A stretch of 64,000 nt of DNA from Bacteroidota bacterium (GCA_035506275.1 DATJPT010000006.1:348635-412634); one strand, 5' to 3'. Positions 53,329-63,470 are shown, counted from the stretch's first letter. Numbers and translations are program-made. The notes: generated from the letters alone by a model not told the origin.

Positions 53329-55224
53329 TTAAGTATCACGAAACTGTGTCATCCAACTGTCGATAGAGAGCAATGCCCAAATGGTGTACGCTGCGTCGAC
53401 CTTTCCTTCCAGATTCAGCCGTATTAAATGCTGAACGTTCTTGCTGTCAAAAATTCCCGATCTATCAAGTGAAGCTCCGGACAATCTCTCGGCGATCATT
53501 GGCTTCATGCTGCTCTTGATCCATTGGCGGACAGGCGCCCCGAAACCGGTCTTAGGCCGATAGACAACTTCTTTCGGCAGATACCTCTCTCCCACTTTGC
53601 GTAATAAGTATTTTGTCACATTTCCTCCCATCTTCAGATGCGGCGGCATCTTGCCGGCGAGGTCGATGAGCTCCATATCTAAGAAAGGTACGCGAATTTC
53701 AACGCTCGAAGCCATGCCCATTTTATCGAAGTAATTGAGGTTGTGATCGGGCAAAAATGTCCTCAACTCTAAATAGAGCATTTTGTTGATGTCGTCGGTG
53801 GAAGCGGGCAAACTGCGCAGCAGATCCATCCAGTATTCTCTAGGCATTTTCCTCCGCAATAGTTCTGCCCTCTGTTCTTCTCGATATAACGATGTGATGT
53901 TTCGGTCATCAAGCCACATGAAATACCCGGCAAGGCGCTCGTCTTTGGTCAAGGAAATGTCGTGGGCAATCTTCTGGATCCGCCTGCCAAGAGGGCTTGA
54001 ACTGTTCAAGCGTTTGGCGGCCGATTGGATCTGTCGGGCGGCAAAACCAGGGATCATTGCGATGTATTTTTCCAGGTTCAATGCCTGATGCCGGCGATAC
54101 CCTGTAAAAACGTCATCGCCCCCCGCGCCGCTCAGCAAGACCTTTATCCCCTTTTGTACCGCACCGTCGCAGATGTTATTCACACTGATCGGAGCAGGGT
54201 CGGCCTGCGGTTCGTCCAGGTGCCAGATCATCTTGTCAAATTGTGCCAGCATGTCAACATGCGCCGGGATGATTTCGAGTTTTACGCCGAGAGCTTTCGC
54301 CACTATTTGTGCATAGTATTCATCGTCAGCAAAACCCTCCTTTTTCATCTCGGGTCCCGTTGCGATCGTGAAACATGTCAGGCTGCTTTGAGGCAGCAAC
54401 TTCTTGGCCATAGCGACAACCAGGCTTGAATCCAGGCCGCCCGACAAAAAGTATCCCAACGGTACGTCGCTCATGAGTTGCCGCTCGACTGCCTTCTGCA
54501 GCGCACTGTCAAGCCGATCAATCCATTCCTTTTCGCTGACGGTATCCTGTTCAACGTGAAACGAAACATCATAATAACGGGTCACCGCAAGGGTGTGCCT
54601 GTGCACGTCATAGATCAAATAATGGCCGGGCAGAAGCTTTTTGACGTGCTGGAACGGAGTGACCTCTCCGGGACCGTAGAGAGCCTGCAGGTAATAACTG
54701 AGCGCATGAACGTCAAGACTCCTATCAAACCCGGGGATCGCCTTAAAGATCTTCAGTTCCGACGCAAACGCAAAGATATTTTCCCGGTTGTAGTAGTACA
54801 GGGGTTTGACGCCAAGCTGATCTCTGGCGATGAAAACCGTTCCGGCATTTTTGTCATAAATCGCAAACGCAAAGATCCCGTTCAGGTGATTGACGAGCGT
54901 CCTCCCGTATTCCATGTACCCATAGATCAGGACTTCACTGTCAGAATGAGATCTGAACACATACCCTTTTGAAATCAATTCCTTTTTGATGGCCTGATAA
55001 TTATAGATCTCTCCGTTGAATATGAGGGCGATCCTGCCATCGCGGGAAAACATCGGCTGATGTCCGTTCGCGCTGGTATCAATGATCGACAACCGTCGAT
55101 GACCAAGCATCACATCGTTATCAAGGAAATATCCGGAATCGTCGGGGCCGCGATGAGACAGGATGTCTACATGCTTTTCGGTAAAATGGAAATTCCTGCT
55201 GACACTGCCTACAATACCGCACAT
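53329..55224 (-). CDS. asnB: Asparagine synthase (glutamine-hydrolysing) homologue, capsule-locus type
   Basis: 631 residues. MCGIVGSVS places the nucleophile Cys2 of the class II glutaminase domain (about 1-210), with RLSIIDTSANGHQP and FNGEIYNY. The synthetase domain has the PP-loop YFLSGGLDSSLVVAMAKK and LLSGAGGDDVFTGYRRHQ, and VPFLDMELIDLAGKMP. True AsnB makes asparagine. Homologues within polysaccharide loci (WbpS-like) are thought to amidate the carboxyl of uronic acids. Context favours the second use, with the WbpA-like and Ugd dehydrogenases supplying uronates. Confidence 0.92.
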   Translation of the reverse strand: MCGIVGSVSRNFHFTEKHVDILSHRGPDDSGYFLDNDVMLGHRRLSIIDTSANGHQPMFSRDGRIALIFNGEIYNYQAIKKELISKGYVFRSHSDSEVLIYGYMEYGRTLVNHLNGIFAFAIYDKNAGTVFIARDQLGVKPLYYYNRENIFAFASELKIFKAIPGFDRSLDVHALSYYLQALYGPGEVTPFQHVKKLLPGHYLIYDVHRHTLAVTRYYDVSFHVEQDTVSEKEWIDRLDSALQKAVERQLMSDVPLGYFLSGGLDSSLVVAMAKKLLPQSSLTCFTIATGPEMKKEGFADDEYYAQIVAKALGVKLEIIPAHVDMLAQFDKMIWHLDEPQADPAPISVNNICDGAVQKGIKVLLSGAGGDDVFTGYRRHQALNLEKYIAMIPGFAARQIQSAAKRLNSSSPLGRRIQKIAHDISLTKDERLAGYFMWLDDRNITSLYREEQRAELLRRKMPREYWMDLLRSLPASTDDINKMLYLELRTFLPDHNLNYFDKMGMASSVEIRVPFLDMELIDLAGKMPPHLKMGGNVTKYLLRKVGERYLPKEVVYRPKTGFGAPVRQWIKSSMKPMIAERLSGASLDRSGIFDSKNVQHLIRLNLEGKVDAAYTIWALLSIDSWMTQFRDT

Positions 55225-55268
55225 ATCGTTCTCTATGTTTTAGGGGTAACGTTGTCTTCCTGATTTTT

Positions 55269-56330
55269 TCAACTTCCCGCCAATCGCTGTAGGGATGCGG
55301 ACATAACTGTCCGGACTGCTTCAACGACTTCGTCAGCGGTGATTCCCTCGAGGCACACGGTATTCCCGCATCCCAGCGGCAGAGCCGGATAACAGGGGCT
55401 GCAGTGTATTTTCTTCCACAGGATCTTTGAGGCATGAAAGGGCGCTGTCCTTGCGGGATCCGTCGGTCCAAAAATAACTACGGTAGGCGCACCGGCGGCG
55501 GCCGCAACGTGCATCATTCCGCTGTCCGATCCCAACGCAACCGTGGCAGCGTGGAAGAGCGCCGCGGTCTGCCTCAATTCAAATTTGCCGGCGACCGATA
55601 TTGCCCCTCCGGGAATTTTCCCAACGATCTCGTCACACAGTACGGCTTCATCTTTGCCTCCGACAAGAATGACCGTTGCGTTGTTCTCGGATATGAGGCG
55701 GTCTGCCGCAAGAGCGAACCCATCGCGATTCCATCTCTTGTGCTTTTCGACCGGACCAGATCCCGGATGGATTATCACTATCGGCCCTCTGCGTTGTACC
55801 ACTCCGTGTTCCCTGAAAAAGGTCTGAACGAAATCCCGGTCGTCATCGGAAAAATAGACGCTCGGCCTCATTTCCTTCTCTCCCCCAGCTGCTTCAGCAA
55901 TCCGGCGGTTGCTCAATACTTTATGTTCCGTGACCTCCCGAGGTACGGTTCGGCTGTACAATCTGCTCGCCAGGGTGGAACGCTCTCCCACCCGGCGCGA
56001 AGCTCCTGAGATCAAGGCCAGGAAAGGCGATTTTATGGCATCAAGATCTGTCGGAACGATAAACAGATCGAAACGCGATCGGATTATCTTCCAGACAAAT
56101 TGAATCTTTTGAGCGAGGTTTTGCGGCCTGTTCGGGTCAAAAAAGATCGTGCCGTCGAGGACTGTTTCCCCGCCGAAAATCCGCGCCTCGGTTTCGCTCT
56201 TCAGGATCCCGGTAATCGAGCAGCCTGGATACGCTCGCCGCAATCCAGCAATGATGACCGTGGAACAGACGACGTCCCCGATGCCCTGTGTCATAAGTAC
56301 TGCAATATTTGACGGACGATAAGTTTTCAC
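55269..56330 (-). CDS. Glycosyltransferase family 9 (heptosyltransferase-like)
   Basis: 353 residues. IAVLMTQGIGDVVCSTVIIAGLRRAYPGCSITGI at the N-terminus, IVIIHPGSGPVEKHKRWNRDGFALAADRL in the middle and LGSDSGMMHVAAAAGAPTVVIFGPTDPARTAPF near the C-terminus are the GT9 GT-B signature. Family members add heptose to LPS inner core from ADP-heptose, but those in capsule loci use other sugars. KIHCSPCYPALPLGCGNTVCL has a Cys cluster common to this family. Confidence 0.9.
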   Translation of the reverse strand: MKTYRPSNIAVLMTQGIGDVVCSTVIIAGLRRAYPGCSITGILKSETEARIFGGETVLDGTIFFDPNRPQNLAQKIQFVWKIIRSRFDLFIVPTDLDAIKSPFLALISGASRRVGERSTLASRLYSRTVPREVTEHKVLSNRRIAEAAGGEKEMRPSVYFSDDDRDFVQTFFREHGVVQRRGPIVIIHPGSGPVEKHKRWNRDGFALAADRLISENNATVILVGGKDEAVLCDEIVGKIPGGAISVAGKFELRQTAALFHAATVALGSDSGMMHVAAAAGAPTVVIFGPTDPARTAPFHASKILWKKIHCSPCYPALPLGCGNTVCLEGITADEVVEAVRTVMSASLQRLAGS

Positions 56331-56480
56331 TTTTTTGGCTCCCGATGAGCTGCGGGCTCAACAGCCGCCCCTCCGCTGACGCACACCGCTGCATCATCTG
56401 GGGCGAACGGTAACGCATTCATACACCGCGTATCGGAGCTGCAGGCGAGCATCCCGATGCTATATTTTAAGTTCTCCGTG

Positions 56481-57866
56481 CTAAGCACTTTGTGATTGCG
56501 GTGCAAGGTCGTGCGACAGCCCCGCATCTTCCGCCTTCTTGTGAAACGGCGGAAAAAGATACAGCAAGAGAAAGAGAGGGAGCGTCTTTACGAGAAGCGC
56601 AACAAAGGTAATGAATTCGGTCTCAAAAGACATGAAGCGTGTAAGCACGAACAAGGCGAAACAAAATACAAACGGAGCGCGGTTTGACGACAAGGATTTG
56701 ACAACGAATCCAAACCCATAACCGATCACAACGGCGCACGCTGCAAATCCCATGAGGAAGAAATTCCCATACCAATCAGTAATCGGCGTGGAATTCACGT
56801 CCATCGTTTCGTTGTCAATGGTCGTATAGTGTTCAAGAAAATATGTTTCGGCAGTATCCTCAAAATTCGCTTTGATCTCATCGCTTTTATGCCGGTCGAA
56901 CAGGGGGAGGTACACGATCTCTATTGGCTTGATCCATGCCTCACCCCACGCGAATCCCTTGGTCATTGCCGCAGGAGTCATCTCCGCCAAAAGCTCTACT
57001 CCGTCCAGCCTCCACCAAAACTCATAGCCATTTCTATTTTTGTCTTCGCCCTTATAGAAAGGATCCAAATAACTGAACGTCAGTCCGTCATAGAGTATGT
57101 TGTCTCTGACATTCTGTACAACTTTAAGGCTATAGGCAGACACAATAAAGATCACCGCGAGGACTTTCGCCAACTTAGCGGCGTTCTTTATCTTTTTACC
57201 GGTGAAAAGCAAGTAAGTGATCACCACGGCGCAAATCCCCAATACGGAAGCGATCCGGGAGTTGATAAGAGCATACGCAAAATAAGTAATTCCCGTAAGC
57301 GACATGCTTATATACACAAGCCCCCGCAACTTTCGCGGCAACTCACACTGAGCGATCGCGAGCAGGAGCAGGAAAAGGAACAAACTCCACTCGCTGAAAC
57401 CGCGATATACAAAGAATTCCAGGAATGACAGGCTTGCTATGGCTACCGGCAGCATAGGACCCAGACGCTTAAAAAGCAGATTCTCTGCGATCGCGACTTC
57501 CAAAAAACCGCCGGTCAACAGAATCGCGGCAAGAGAATAGAGAACAACGTATGTGTTTACCGGTGCCAGCTCTTCCTTCAACGGACGTATCGCAATTCTC
57601 TTTGTTCTCCGCTGATAAATCACGATGAACGGGATTATGAAACAAATGAATATTTCAAGGAACAAAACGATGTAGCTGTACTTTTGATCGAGAGAGAACT
57701 GACTGAACCGAATGACGGGAGAAAAATAGAGATAGATGAATCCCTGGACCAAAAAAACAATAAAGAACATATCCCTGTACGGATGCCACCGCTGAAGTAC
57801 GGCCCAGGCGACCAGAGAAGCCGCTACGACAATGACTATGCTCCATCCAAGAAAATCTTCAAGCAT
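56481..57866 (-). CDS. Polytopic membrane protein, probable polysaccharide polymerase (Wzy-like)
   Basis: 461 residues with about twelve hydrophobic segments and a larger hydrophilic loop (about 265-360; LDPFYKGEDKNRNGYEFWWRLDGVELL). Sequence similarity is weak, as is usual for Wzy. The call rests on topology and on its place between the flippase and a GT9 in a Wzx/Wzz/Wza locus with no other polymerase candidate. Wzy joins repeat units at the periplasmic face under chain-length control by Wzz. Confidence 0.65.
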   Translation of the reverse strand: MLEDFLGWSIVIVVAASLVAWAVLQRWHPYRDMFFIVFLVQGFIYLYFSPVIRFSQFSLDQKYSYIVLFLEIFICFIIPFIVIYQRRTKRIAIRPLKEELAPVNTYVVLYSLAAILLTGGFLEVAIAENLLFKRLGPMLPVAIASLSFLEFFVYRGFSEWSLFLFLLLLAIAQCELPRKLRGLVYISMSLTGITYFAYALINSRIASVLGICAVVITYLLFTGKKIKNAAKLAKVLAVIFIVSAYSLKVVQNVRDNILYDGLTFSYLDPFYKGEDKNRNGYEFWWRLDGVELLAEMTPAAMTKGFAWGEAWIKPIEIVYLPLFDRHKSDEIKANFEDTAETYFLEHYTTIDNETMDVNSTPITDWYGNFFLMGFAACAVVIGYGFGFVVKSLSSNRAPFVFCFALFVLTRFMSFETEFITFVALLVKTLPLFLLLYLFPPFHKKAEDAGLSHDLAPQSQSA

Positions 57867-58026
57867 CTCGGCCTACGTTAGATCTTTGCATATTGGGGTT
57901 CACGTATCTCACAACTTTCTACTCACCGCAATTTCTCTACTGGAGGTCACGCATACATTCCGGCGGGAATCTCAAAATCTGGGCTATCATGCACCGTCTG
58001 TCCTCCTCAACAACCCTGGTGGCTGC

Positions 58027-59484
58027 CTACTTAGGCACGAACGCTTCACTCCGCCGTAAAACGAGTCTCTCAAAATAACTCTTCAGCAGGGCTTTCTCTG
58101 CGGCGTTCAGCCCTTTCACCAGGAAAATCGCAAAACCGGCAACGACAAAACAAAACATTATCATTTGATACATAAACTGTTTCTCGGCCATACCGAGGAT
58201 AAATACACCAAACATGAATGCCATGAGGAAGATGAACGAGAATTGCTCTTTGAATGAGCAGCGCAGCAGATAAAAAGAAGCACTCGACAGAAAGACCAGA
58301 TCGACAAGAATTCTGATCGTCCATACCCAGGCCACACCGGTCATGCCGTAATGATGAATGACGAACCATAACACAACAAAATAGACCGGCAATTCCACCA
58401 GCCTGATTTTTGCCGTTACGGACGGCCGGTTAAGGCTGCTGATTAATTCTACGGGGATGTGCTGAACGCCGAAGAAGAACACTCCAATGGACAGTATTTG
58501 AAGAATAGAGAAGCTTTTGACGGCAAACTCGCTCCCAAGCCATAACGATAAAATCTGTGGGGCAAAAAAGATCACCCCGACAATGACCGGGAACAGCATG
58601 AGGCTTAAAAATCGAAGACTGATCAGGTAAAGACGCTTGGTTTGAAGAATATCCAAGATCGAGGATGATACGAAAATCGGGAATAGCACACCTATGACCG
58701 ACGCGGGGACGATCCACAATTTTGTGATCATTTCCGAAGGGGTCGTATAGAGAGCGATGAGCGATGCAGAAAAAACGCCGCTGATGAGAAACCTGTCTCC
58801 GCTTATCATGACCGGATTGATGATGTTGGCGACTGCGACCCAGCCACCGAAATTGACCAGCGTTGCGATCTTGTTCTTTGAAAATTCAACGCCTTTCTTT
58901 AGATCTGGTATCAATTTTAAACAGTAATAGATATACCACGCTGTACCGATGAGGCGAATGAGAAAAATAATGACGATCGTCCCGACCAAACTCTTTGTAT
59001 ACCCGAGCATTAACACCGGCCCAACGAACATTGATATGCCCATGAATGTCCGCACATAGTTCGAGTCTCGAAAACTCCCGTACACTTCAAGGATGCTGCG
59101 CAAAGCGGAAAGAAAAATTATCATCGGGAGCGTCAGTACGACCAGGTAGAATGTTTCGAGAACTTCTGTATGGAGCGACGGGGAAATTGATAAAACCGAA
59201 TTGACGGTGTACGGTATTGCCGCCACAAAAACTGCGCATGCAACCACGGTAAACGCAAGCATGATGATGAACGCGGTCCAGACCAGCCCAGGTATTTCTT
59301 TCCTTTTTTCCTTGTCTGTATTGTATTCAGCGATGTATTTCGAAAGGGCCTTTCCAAGGCCGAAATCAAAGATGCTGAAATATCCTGCAACGACCCAAAT
59401 GATGGTCAGCAATCCGAATCGTTCCTGACCTAATTGGCGCAATAAGGTGGGGATGCAAAAGAACGCGGCAAGCATGGGAAGCAT
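58027..59484 (-). CDS. wzx: Polysaccharide flippase, MATE/PST superfamily (Wzx-like), start codon unclear
   Basis: 485 residues from the first ATG; about 12-13 membrane segments. LPMLAAFFCIPTLLRQLGQERFGLLTIIWVVAGYFSIFDFGLGKALSKYIAE and NFGGWVAVANIINPVMISGDRFLISG are typical of the O-antigen/teichoic acid flippases. The frame stays open upstream and reads KKFSIISNTFWNFLGQ, the normal start of the first helix in this family. Between the upstream TGA (about 59620) and 59484 no ATG, GTG or TTG occurs in frame; a CTG at 59535 has AGGA nine bases before it. Either a rare start is used or the start was mutated. It moves the lipid-linked repeat unit across the inner membrane. Confidence 0.88.
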   Translation of the reverse strand: MLPMLAAFFCIPTLLRQLGQERFGLLTIIWVVAGYFSIFDFGLGKALSKYIAEYNTDKEKRKEIPGLVWTAFIIMLAFTVVACAVFVAAIPYTVNSVLSISPSLHTEVLETFYLVVLTLPMIIFLSALRSILEVYGSFRDSNYVRTFMGISMFVGPVLMLGYTKSLVGTIVIIFLIRLIGTAWYIYYCLKLIPDLKKGVEFSKNKIATLVNFGGWVAVANIINPVMISGDRFLISGVFSASLIALYTTPSEMITKLWIVPASVIGVLFPIFVSSSILDILQTKRLYLISLRFLSLMLFPVIVGVIFFAPQILSLWLGSEFAVKSFSILQILSIGVFFFGVQHIPVELISSLNRPSVTAKIRLVELPVYFVVLWFVIHHYGMTGVAWVWTIRILVDLVFLSSASFYLLRCSFKEQFSFIFLMAFMFGVFILGMAEKQFMYQMIMFCFVVAGFAIFLVKGLNAAEKALLKSYFERLVLRRSEAFVPK

Positions 59485-59863
59485 CTGTCCCAGGAAATTC
59501 CAAAAGGTATTCGATATGATGGAAAACTTTTTCAGTAGAGTAGATCCTGGTTGATCCTTAGAGCACGATGCCGTGTACGAACCGTACCGGGGTCCATGAT
59601 CGGCCCGGGGCCTCCGCGGTCATTAGTCAGCTACCAAAGAAGAAAAATTTGTCAGGCGCGCTTATCACAGTCAACCCAAGCATCTTCCGGACACCGTCCT
59701 TAATCGCAAAGCCTCCAAGACCCTTTCGATCTTAAAGGCTTCAGATTTGTGAACCATAAGCTTTTTACGGCATCCTGTCCTGCGAAGACAGCGTTTGCTG
59801 CGCGATAATCACCGTGATCCCAAAGACTCTTTTATCTGGCTGGGTATGCCGGTTTCAGTCGGT
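59485..59863. other. 379-bp gap between wzx and wzz
   Basis: Apart from the probable N-terminal extension of wzx (59485-59535) no gene is seen. A GC-rich segment (59580-59625) rich in CCGG and GGCC words could form local hairpins. No promoter was identified with confidence. Confidence 0.45.
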
Positions 59864-60898
59864 TCAAATTCGTGTAAATGTTTTGGCTTTGTACGGCAGT
59901 TTCAAGGTCAGAAAGTTTCGGATCACAGCGACCGTATCTGCATACTTTACTCTTGCAAAGGCAAATCCGATTCCGCCAAACAAAGACAGCACAAAAAAGA
60001 CAATGGTGATGACCGTTTTCTTGGGCTTTTCATTCTTTGCGGCCGGTCGTCCGGCATCCATAATGTTCACGATCGGAACGTTCTTTATTTCTTCAATTTT
60101 GGCGACTTCGAATTGTTTTTTCAATTCCGTGAACAATGCCGAGTTGATTTCCACTTCGCGGATAAATCGCCCTTGTTCGAGCAACAACTCGGGGGAATCG
60201 GAAACTCTTCTGTTAGTCTCGCGGAAATCTTTCAATGCATTTTCAGATCTCTCAAGGTCTGCCTTCACTTCCATCAACCTCCCCTCGATCCATTTTCGCT
60301 GTGCCGAAGCATTGGTCGTTCGTTTGGTCCGGCTGAACACATCTAGTTCATGGGCAATCGCGTTCACAATGTCGGCAGAGAGCTGCGGCTCTTTCGTGAA
60401 TAGCGAGACAGTAAGAACGTTCGTCTTCGAATCAAGCGAGACATCCAGCTCGTCACGCAATTCTCTCAACACTGATTCATAGGCCAATCGCGGGTCTCCC
60501 TCGCTTCCATCCCATAGCTGAACGAGGTTGACCGAATCGGGGAACGCCTTCGTCTGGTACTTCCTATAGATTACGTTCTTGAGGACCGCTTCGCTTTTCA
60601 CTATGACCGGATAGAGCTTCGTTGGTGACGCTTCCGCGCCGACATTGACCCCCGCCAGCGATGCAAGGTCGGAGAGTCCGCCGAGTGCCGCGAGCTTGCT
60701 CTGGCTCGCTTCGGGCAAGATGACAACGGTCGATGAGAAATAGGGGGGAAGGAGGAAGCTGACAACTATGGCCGCTGCCGTCACTGAACCGGTTATTTTG
60801 CCGATCAGCCCGCGGGATGCCCAGAGGACGGAGAGCGTTTCTTCATATTTGAACTCATGCCTGGAGTCTGCGGATTCCAAAGGAGTATTTTCTTCCAT
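59864..60898 (-). CDS. Wzz-type chain-length determinant
   Basis: 344 residues. A membrane helix at about 36-55 (TGSVTAAAIVVSFLLPPYF) and another at about 295-315 (VITIVFFVLSLFGGIGFAF) flank a periplasmic domain with long helices (WIEGRLMEVKADLERSENALKDFRETNRR). The Wzz/FepE signature is present: ALGGLSDLASLAGVN after the first helix and the proline-rich end before the second (NIMDAGRPAAKNEKPKK). No kinase domain is fused. It sets the length of the polymer made by Wzy and connects with the Wza exporter encoded 54 bp upstream. Confidence 0.93.
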   Translation of the reverse strand: MEENTPLESADSRHEFKYEETLSVLWASRGLIGKITGSVTAAAIVVSFLLPPYFSSTVVILPEASQSKLAALGGLSDLASLAGVNVGAEASPTKLYPVIVKSEAVLKNVIYRKYQTKAFPDSVNLVQLWDGSEGDPRLAYESVLRELRDELDVSLDSKTNVLTVSLFTKEPQLSADIVNAIAHELDVFSRTKRTTNASAQRKWIEGRLMEVKADLERSENALKDFRETNRRVSDSPELLLEQGRFIREVEINSALFTELKKQFEVAKIEEIKNVPIVNIMDAGRPAAKNEKPKKTVITIVFFVLSLFGGIGFAFARVKYADTVAVIRNFLTLKLPYKAKTFTRI

Positions 60899-60951
60899 GC
60901 AATGCAGCCCTATTCTCTTTTATACTACCGGTGCGCGACTCGTGCGGACGA

Positions 60952-63411
60952 TTACTTGGTCACCTGCACGATCGCAATTGTTATGGCTGCCAAGCTTGCC
61001 ATGACCGTCCCCCAGGCAGCCAAGATCGACAACGTCTTATCTTCGGTCTCAATCTTCCTGGGGACATACACCAGGCTTCCCGGCAGAATTTCAGGGCTGG
61101 GGAAGACAAAGAAACCCGGTTCCCATTTCTTCCCTCCCGGAAGAAATACCGCGACTTTGCCTTTGTCGGCATCATCTTTGAACCCGCCGGCCTGGTCTAT
61201 ATAATAGCTCTCACTAGCTCCCTTCTTGTACAGAATCGGAGTGGGCACAAAAACTTCGCCGCGAACGTACACAACATCCTCGAGGAATGCGATGTGAACA
61301 GAATCGTCCGGATCCATCACAACGTTGTCACGCGACGCGGTGTCGGTGACGGCATTGTTAAAATCTATCGGAACGAGATCGAAATTGTTTATTTTGACAC
61401 CTGCGGTATCCGTCGAAAGGTTCGAAAAGAGCGCCGTCGCATTTCGCGCTTTTCTCAACAGGACGGAACCGTTGAGGTACGCCCCTGCCCTGAGCCCGCC
61501 GGCCCTCTTGAGTATTTCCGAGAGCCTCTCGCCCTCGTACCGCAGGGCATAGGTTCCAGGATAAAGAGCATACCCCGAGAGATGAACAACTTTTTGCTCC
61601 GAGAATCGGGGGTTGATAGGAACGGAAACGATGTCTTTATCCTTGAGATAGAAATTCTTCGCTTCAGGGGTATTCCAATAGTCTTTCGGCAAGTCGACGA
61701 TGATCACTTTGCTGTATGTGCCGACTATCGCCGTATCAAGGCGCGAGACTTGAATCCCGAACGTCTGTGCATCTTCTTTCAATCCACCCGCGATGAGCAA
61801 GAGATCGGAAACGGACATGTTGTCGCGGCGGGGATATTTTCCGGGGTTCCGGACTCCCCCAGCAATCGTCACCGAGTCGCGGGGATAGAACTGAGTCTCC
61901 TTATAGACCACGAGGCTGTCCTCGTTCTGAAGCTCGATGTTGTTTTCACTGTCGGCGGCGAGAGCGAGCCGGGGATTGAACGAGATTATCTTTCGCTGCG
62001 AGTCGGGGAGCATCCGGAACAGCGAGGCACGCTCCGCGAACGAATTGCGTTGGAGGCTGTCCGCCTCGTAGATCAGGTCTTTTATCCGCATGCCGGCCCA
62101 CAGCTGAAAATTGCCCGGCTTGTTTACAGTGCCGGTAATCGAAACACGGTTCTCCGCCAGGTTTGCTACTTTGAAAATCGTAACGACGTCTCCGTCTTCA
62201 AGTGCGCTCGAACTCTTCTGCAAATCTGCCAGCGAACCAAAGGCAAGGTCAAGGTCGAGGATGTTGCGTTCATATAAGTGCCGTTGTTCGAAGGGGATGA
62301 TCCGTTCAACGTGAACGCGGTTAAAGTACGCATCAAAGCGAAGGCCGCCCGCCATCGCGATGAGATTTCCAAGCGATTCCTTATCCCTCATTTCAAAAAT
62401 TGCGGGGTGCGTGACTTCGCCCATCAACGCAACGCGCTTCGCGGCGGGCTTGACAAACACGATGTCGTCATCCTGAAGCCTGATATCTTTTGATTTGTCC
62501 CCTCTGAGTACATAATTGTACATATCAACGGAGGCGATAGCCTTCCCGTCCCGTATTACTTGGACATCGCGCATTGTTCCGTTTACTGTCGGGCCGCCGG
62601 AGACATAAAGCGCATGGAATGCCGTAGACATTGACGAAAGAGAATAGCCTCCCGGCTGCACCACTTCTCCCATCACGTAGACTTGAATGGTCCTTAGTCT
62701 TCCGATCGACACATCGAGAAAGGTGTTAGCGCCTTCGCTCCCATTTTTCAGACCTGAGTAAACCTCCGACATCCGATGGAGCAATTTTTCGCGGAACTGC
62801 TGCACCGATACACCGTTCGCCGATACTGGTCCAACATCAGGTACAAGGATATTCCCGTCGCGATTGACAGTCAGCTGCAAATTGAGCCTGGTCTCCCCCC
62901 AAACAGAAATGATAATCTGGTCGCCGGGTCCAAGGACGTACGACTGCGGCGTCGAAACATTGATGACGGGTTCAAATGAGGAAGGGGCGTATTGAAAGAT
63001 ATCATAGCCGAAGGGCTGAAGCCTCTCAGTGCCTGTCCGTCTTTCGAAGCCCGGCACGACAAGCTCCTTTTTTGCAACCAGAACCTCTGCTCTTCTTCTC
63101 GCGGGAGCGAACGACCCTGTGGTATCTTGCTGCAAGGAGCTGGGAGCTACTGTGGCAGGCGTCGGGATCCGTGAAAGATAATCATCGAGATTGATATTCA
63201 ACGCTTTGGCGCGCTGGATTGCCTCATCCCTCGTTATTCCAAGGTCTTTTAGCTTTTGGTTGATTTCATCCGGCGTCATGGTTTGCAATGCCTGTTCGGC
63301 TTCCGCTCTCGTTTGAGAGACTAGACGAGCCGGAAGAATCAGGAAAAAGAATATAGCTACCCCGGCCAGAAGCAGAAACGAGCATTTCTCTGATCTTTTA
63401 AGGTTTTTCAT
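60952..63411 (-). CDS. SLBB-domain polysaccharide export protein (Wza-like, Bacteroidota type)
   Basis: 819 residues from the ATG at 63411 (MKNLKRSEKC); a TTG 13 codons earlier is less likely. The hydrophobic N-terminus is followed by an unusual pair of short helices (LKDLGITRDEAIQRAKALNINLDDYLSRI). The Poly_export domain (YVLGPGDQIIISVWGE, GNILVPDVGPVSANG) begins near 170, then five or so SLBB repeats (VYVMGEVVQPGGYSL, VALMGEVTHPAIFEM, VSITGTVNKPGNFQL, TIAGGVRNPGKYPRRD, VHLSGYALYPGTYAL). A membrane helix ends the protein. The protein forms the outer-membrane and periplasmic export channel for the polymer. It is the first gene of the locus. Confidence 0.93.
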   Translation of the reverse strand: MKNLKRSEKCSFLLLAGVAIFFFLILPARLVSQTRAEAEQALQTMTPDEINQKLKDLGITRDEAIQRAKALNINLDDYLSRIPTPATVAPSSLQQDTTGSFAPARRRAEVLVAKKELVVPGFERRTGTERLQPFGYDIFQYAPSSFEPVINVSTPQSYVLGPGDQIIISVWGETRLNLQLTVNRDGNILVPDVGPVSANGVSVQQFREKLLHRMSEVYSGLKNGSEGANTFLDVSIGRLRTIQVYVMGEVVQPGGYSLSSMSTAFHALYVSGGPTVNGTMRDVQVIRDGKAIASVDMYNYVLRGDKSKDIRLQDDDIVFVKPAAKRVALMGEVTHPAIFEMRDKESLGNLIAMAGGLRFDAYFNRVHVERIIPFEQRHLYERNILDLDLAFGSLADLQKSSSALEDGDVVTIFKVANLAENRVSITGTVNKPGNFQLWAGMRIKDLIYEADSLQRNSFAERASLFRMLPDSQRKIISFNPRLALAADSENNIELQNEDSLVVYKETQFYPRDSVTIAGGVRNPGKYPRRDNMSVSDLLLIAGGLKEDAQTFGIQVSRLDTAIVGTYSKVIIVDLPKDYWNTPEAKNFYLKDKDIVSVPINPRFSEQKVVHLSGYALYPGTYALRYEGERLSEILKRAGGLRAGAYLNGSVLLRKARNATALFSNLSTDTAGVKINNFDLVPIDFNNAVTDTASRDNVVMDPDDSVHIAFLEDVVYVRGEVFVPTPILYKKGASESYYIDQAGGFKDDADKGKVAVFLPGGKKWEPGFFVFPSPEILPGSLVYVPRKIETEDKTLSILAAWGTVMASLAAITIAIVQVTK

Positions 63412-63438
63412 TATTTCGGGATTCGGTGAAAGCACAAT

Positions 63439-63444
63439 ATTATA
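63439..63444 (-). promoter_or_regulatory. Possible -10 element for the polysaccharide locus
   Basis: On the minus strand TATAAT lies 28 bases before the first gene's ATG, leaving a leader of about 20 bases. No good TTGACA match is found 17 bases upstream (GAAGTT at best), so this is a tentative promoter. Confidence 0.35.
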
Positions 63445-63470
63445 AGCCAATGTAAGATAAAACTTCAGAA

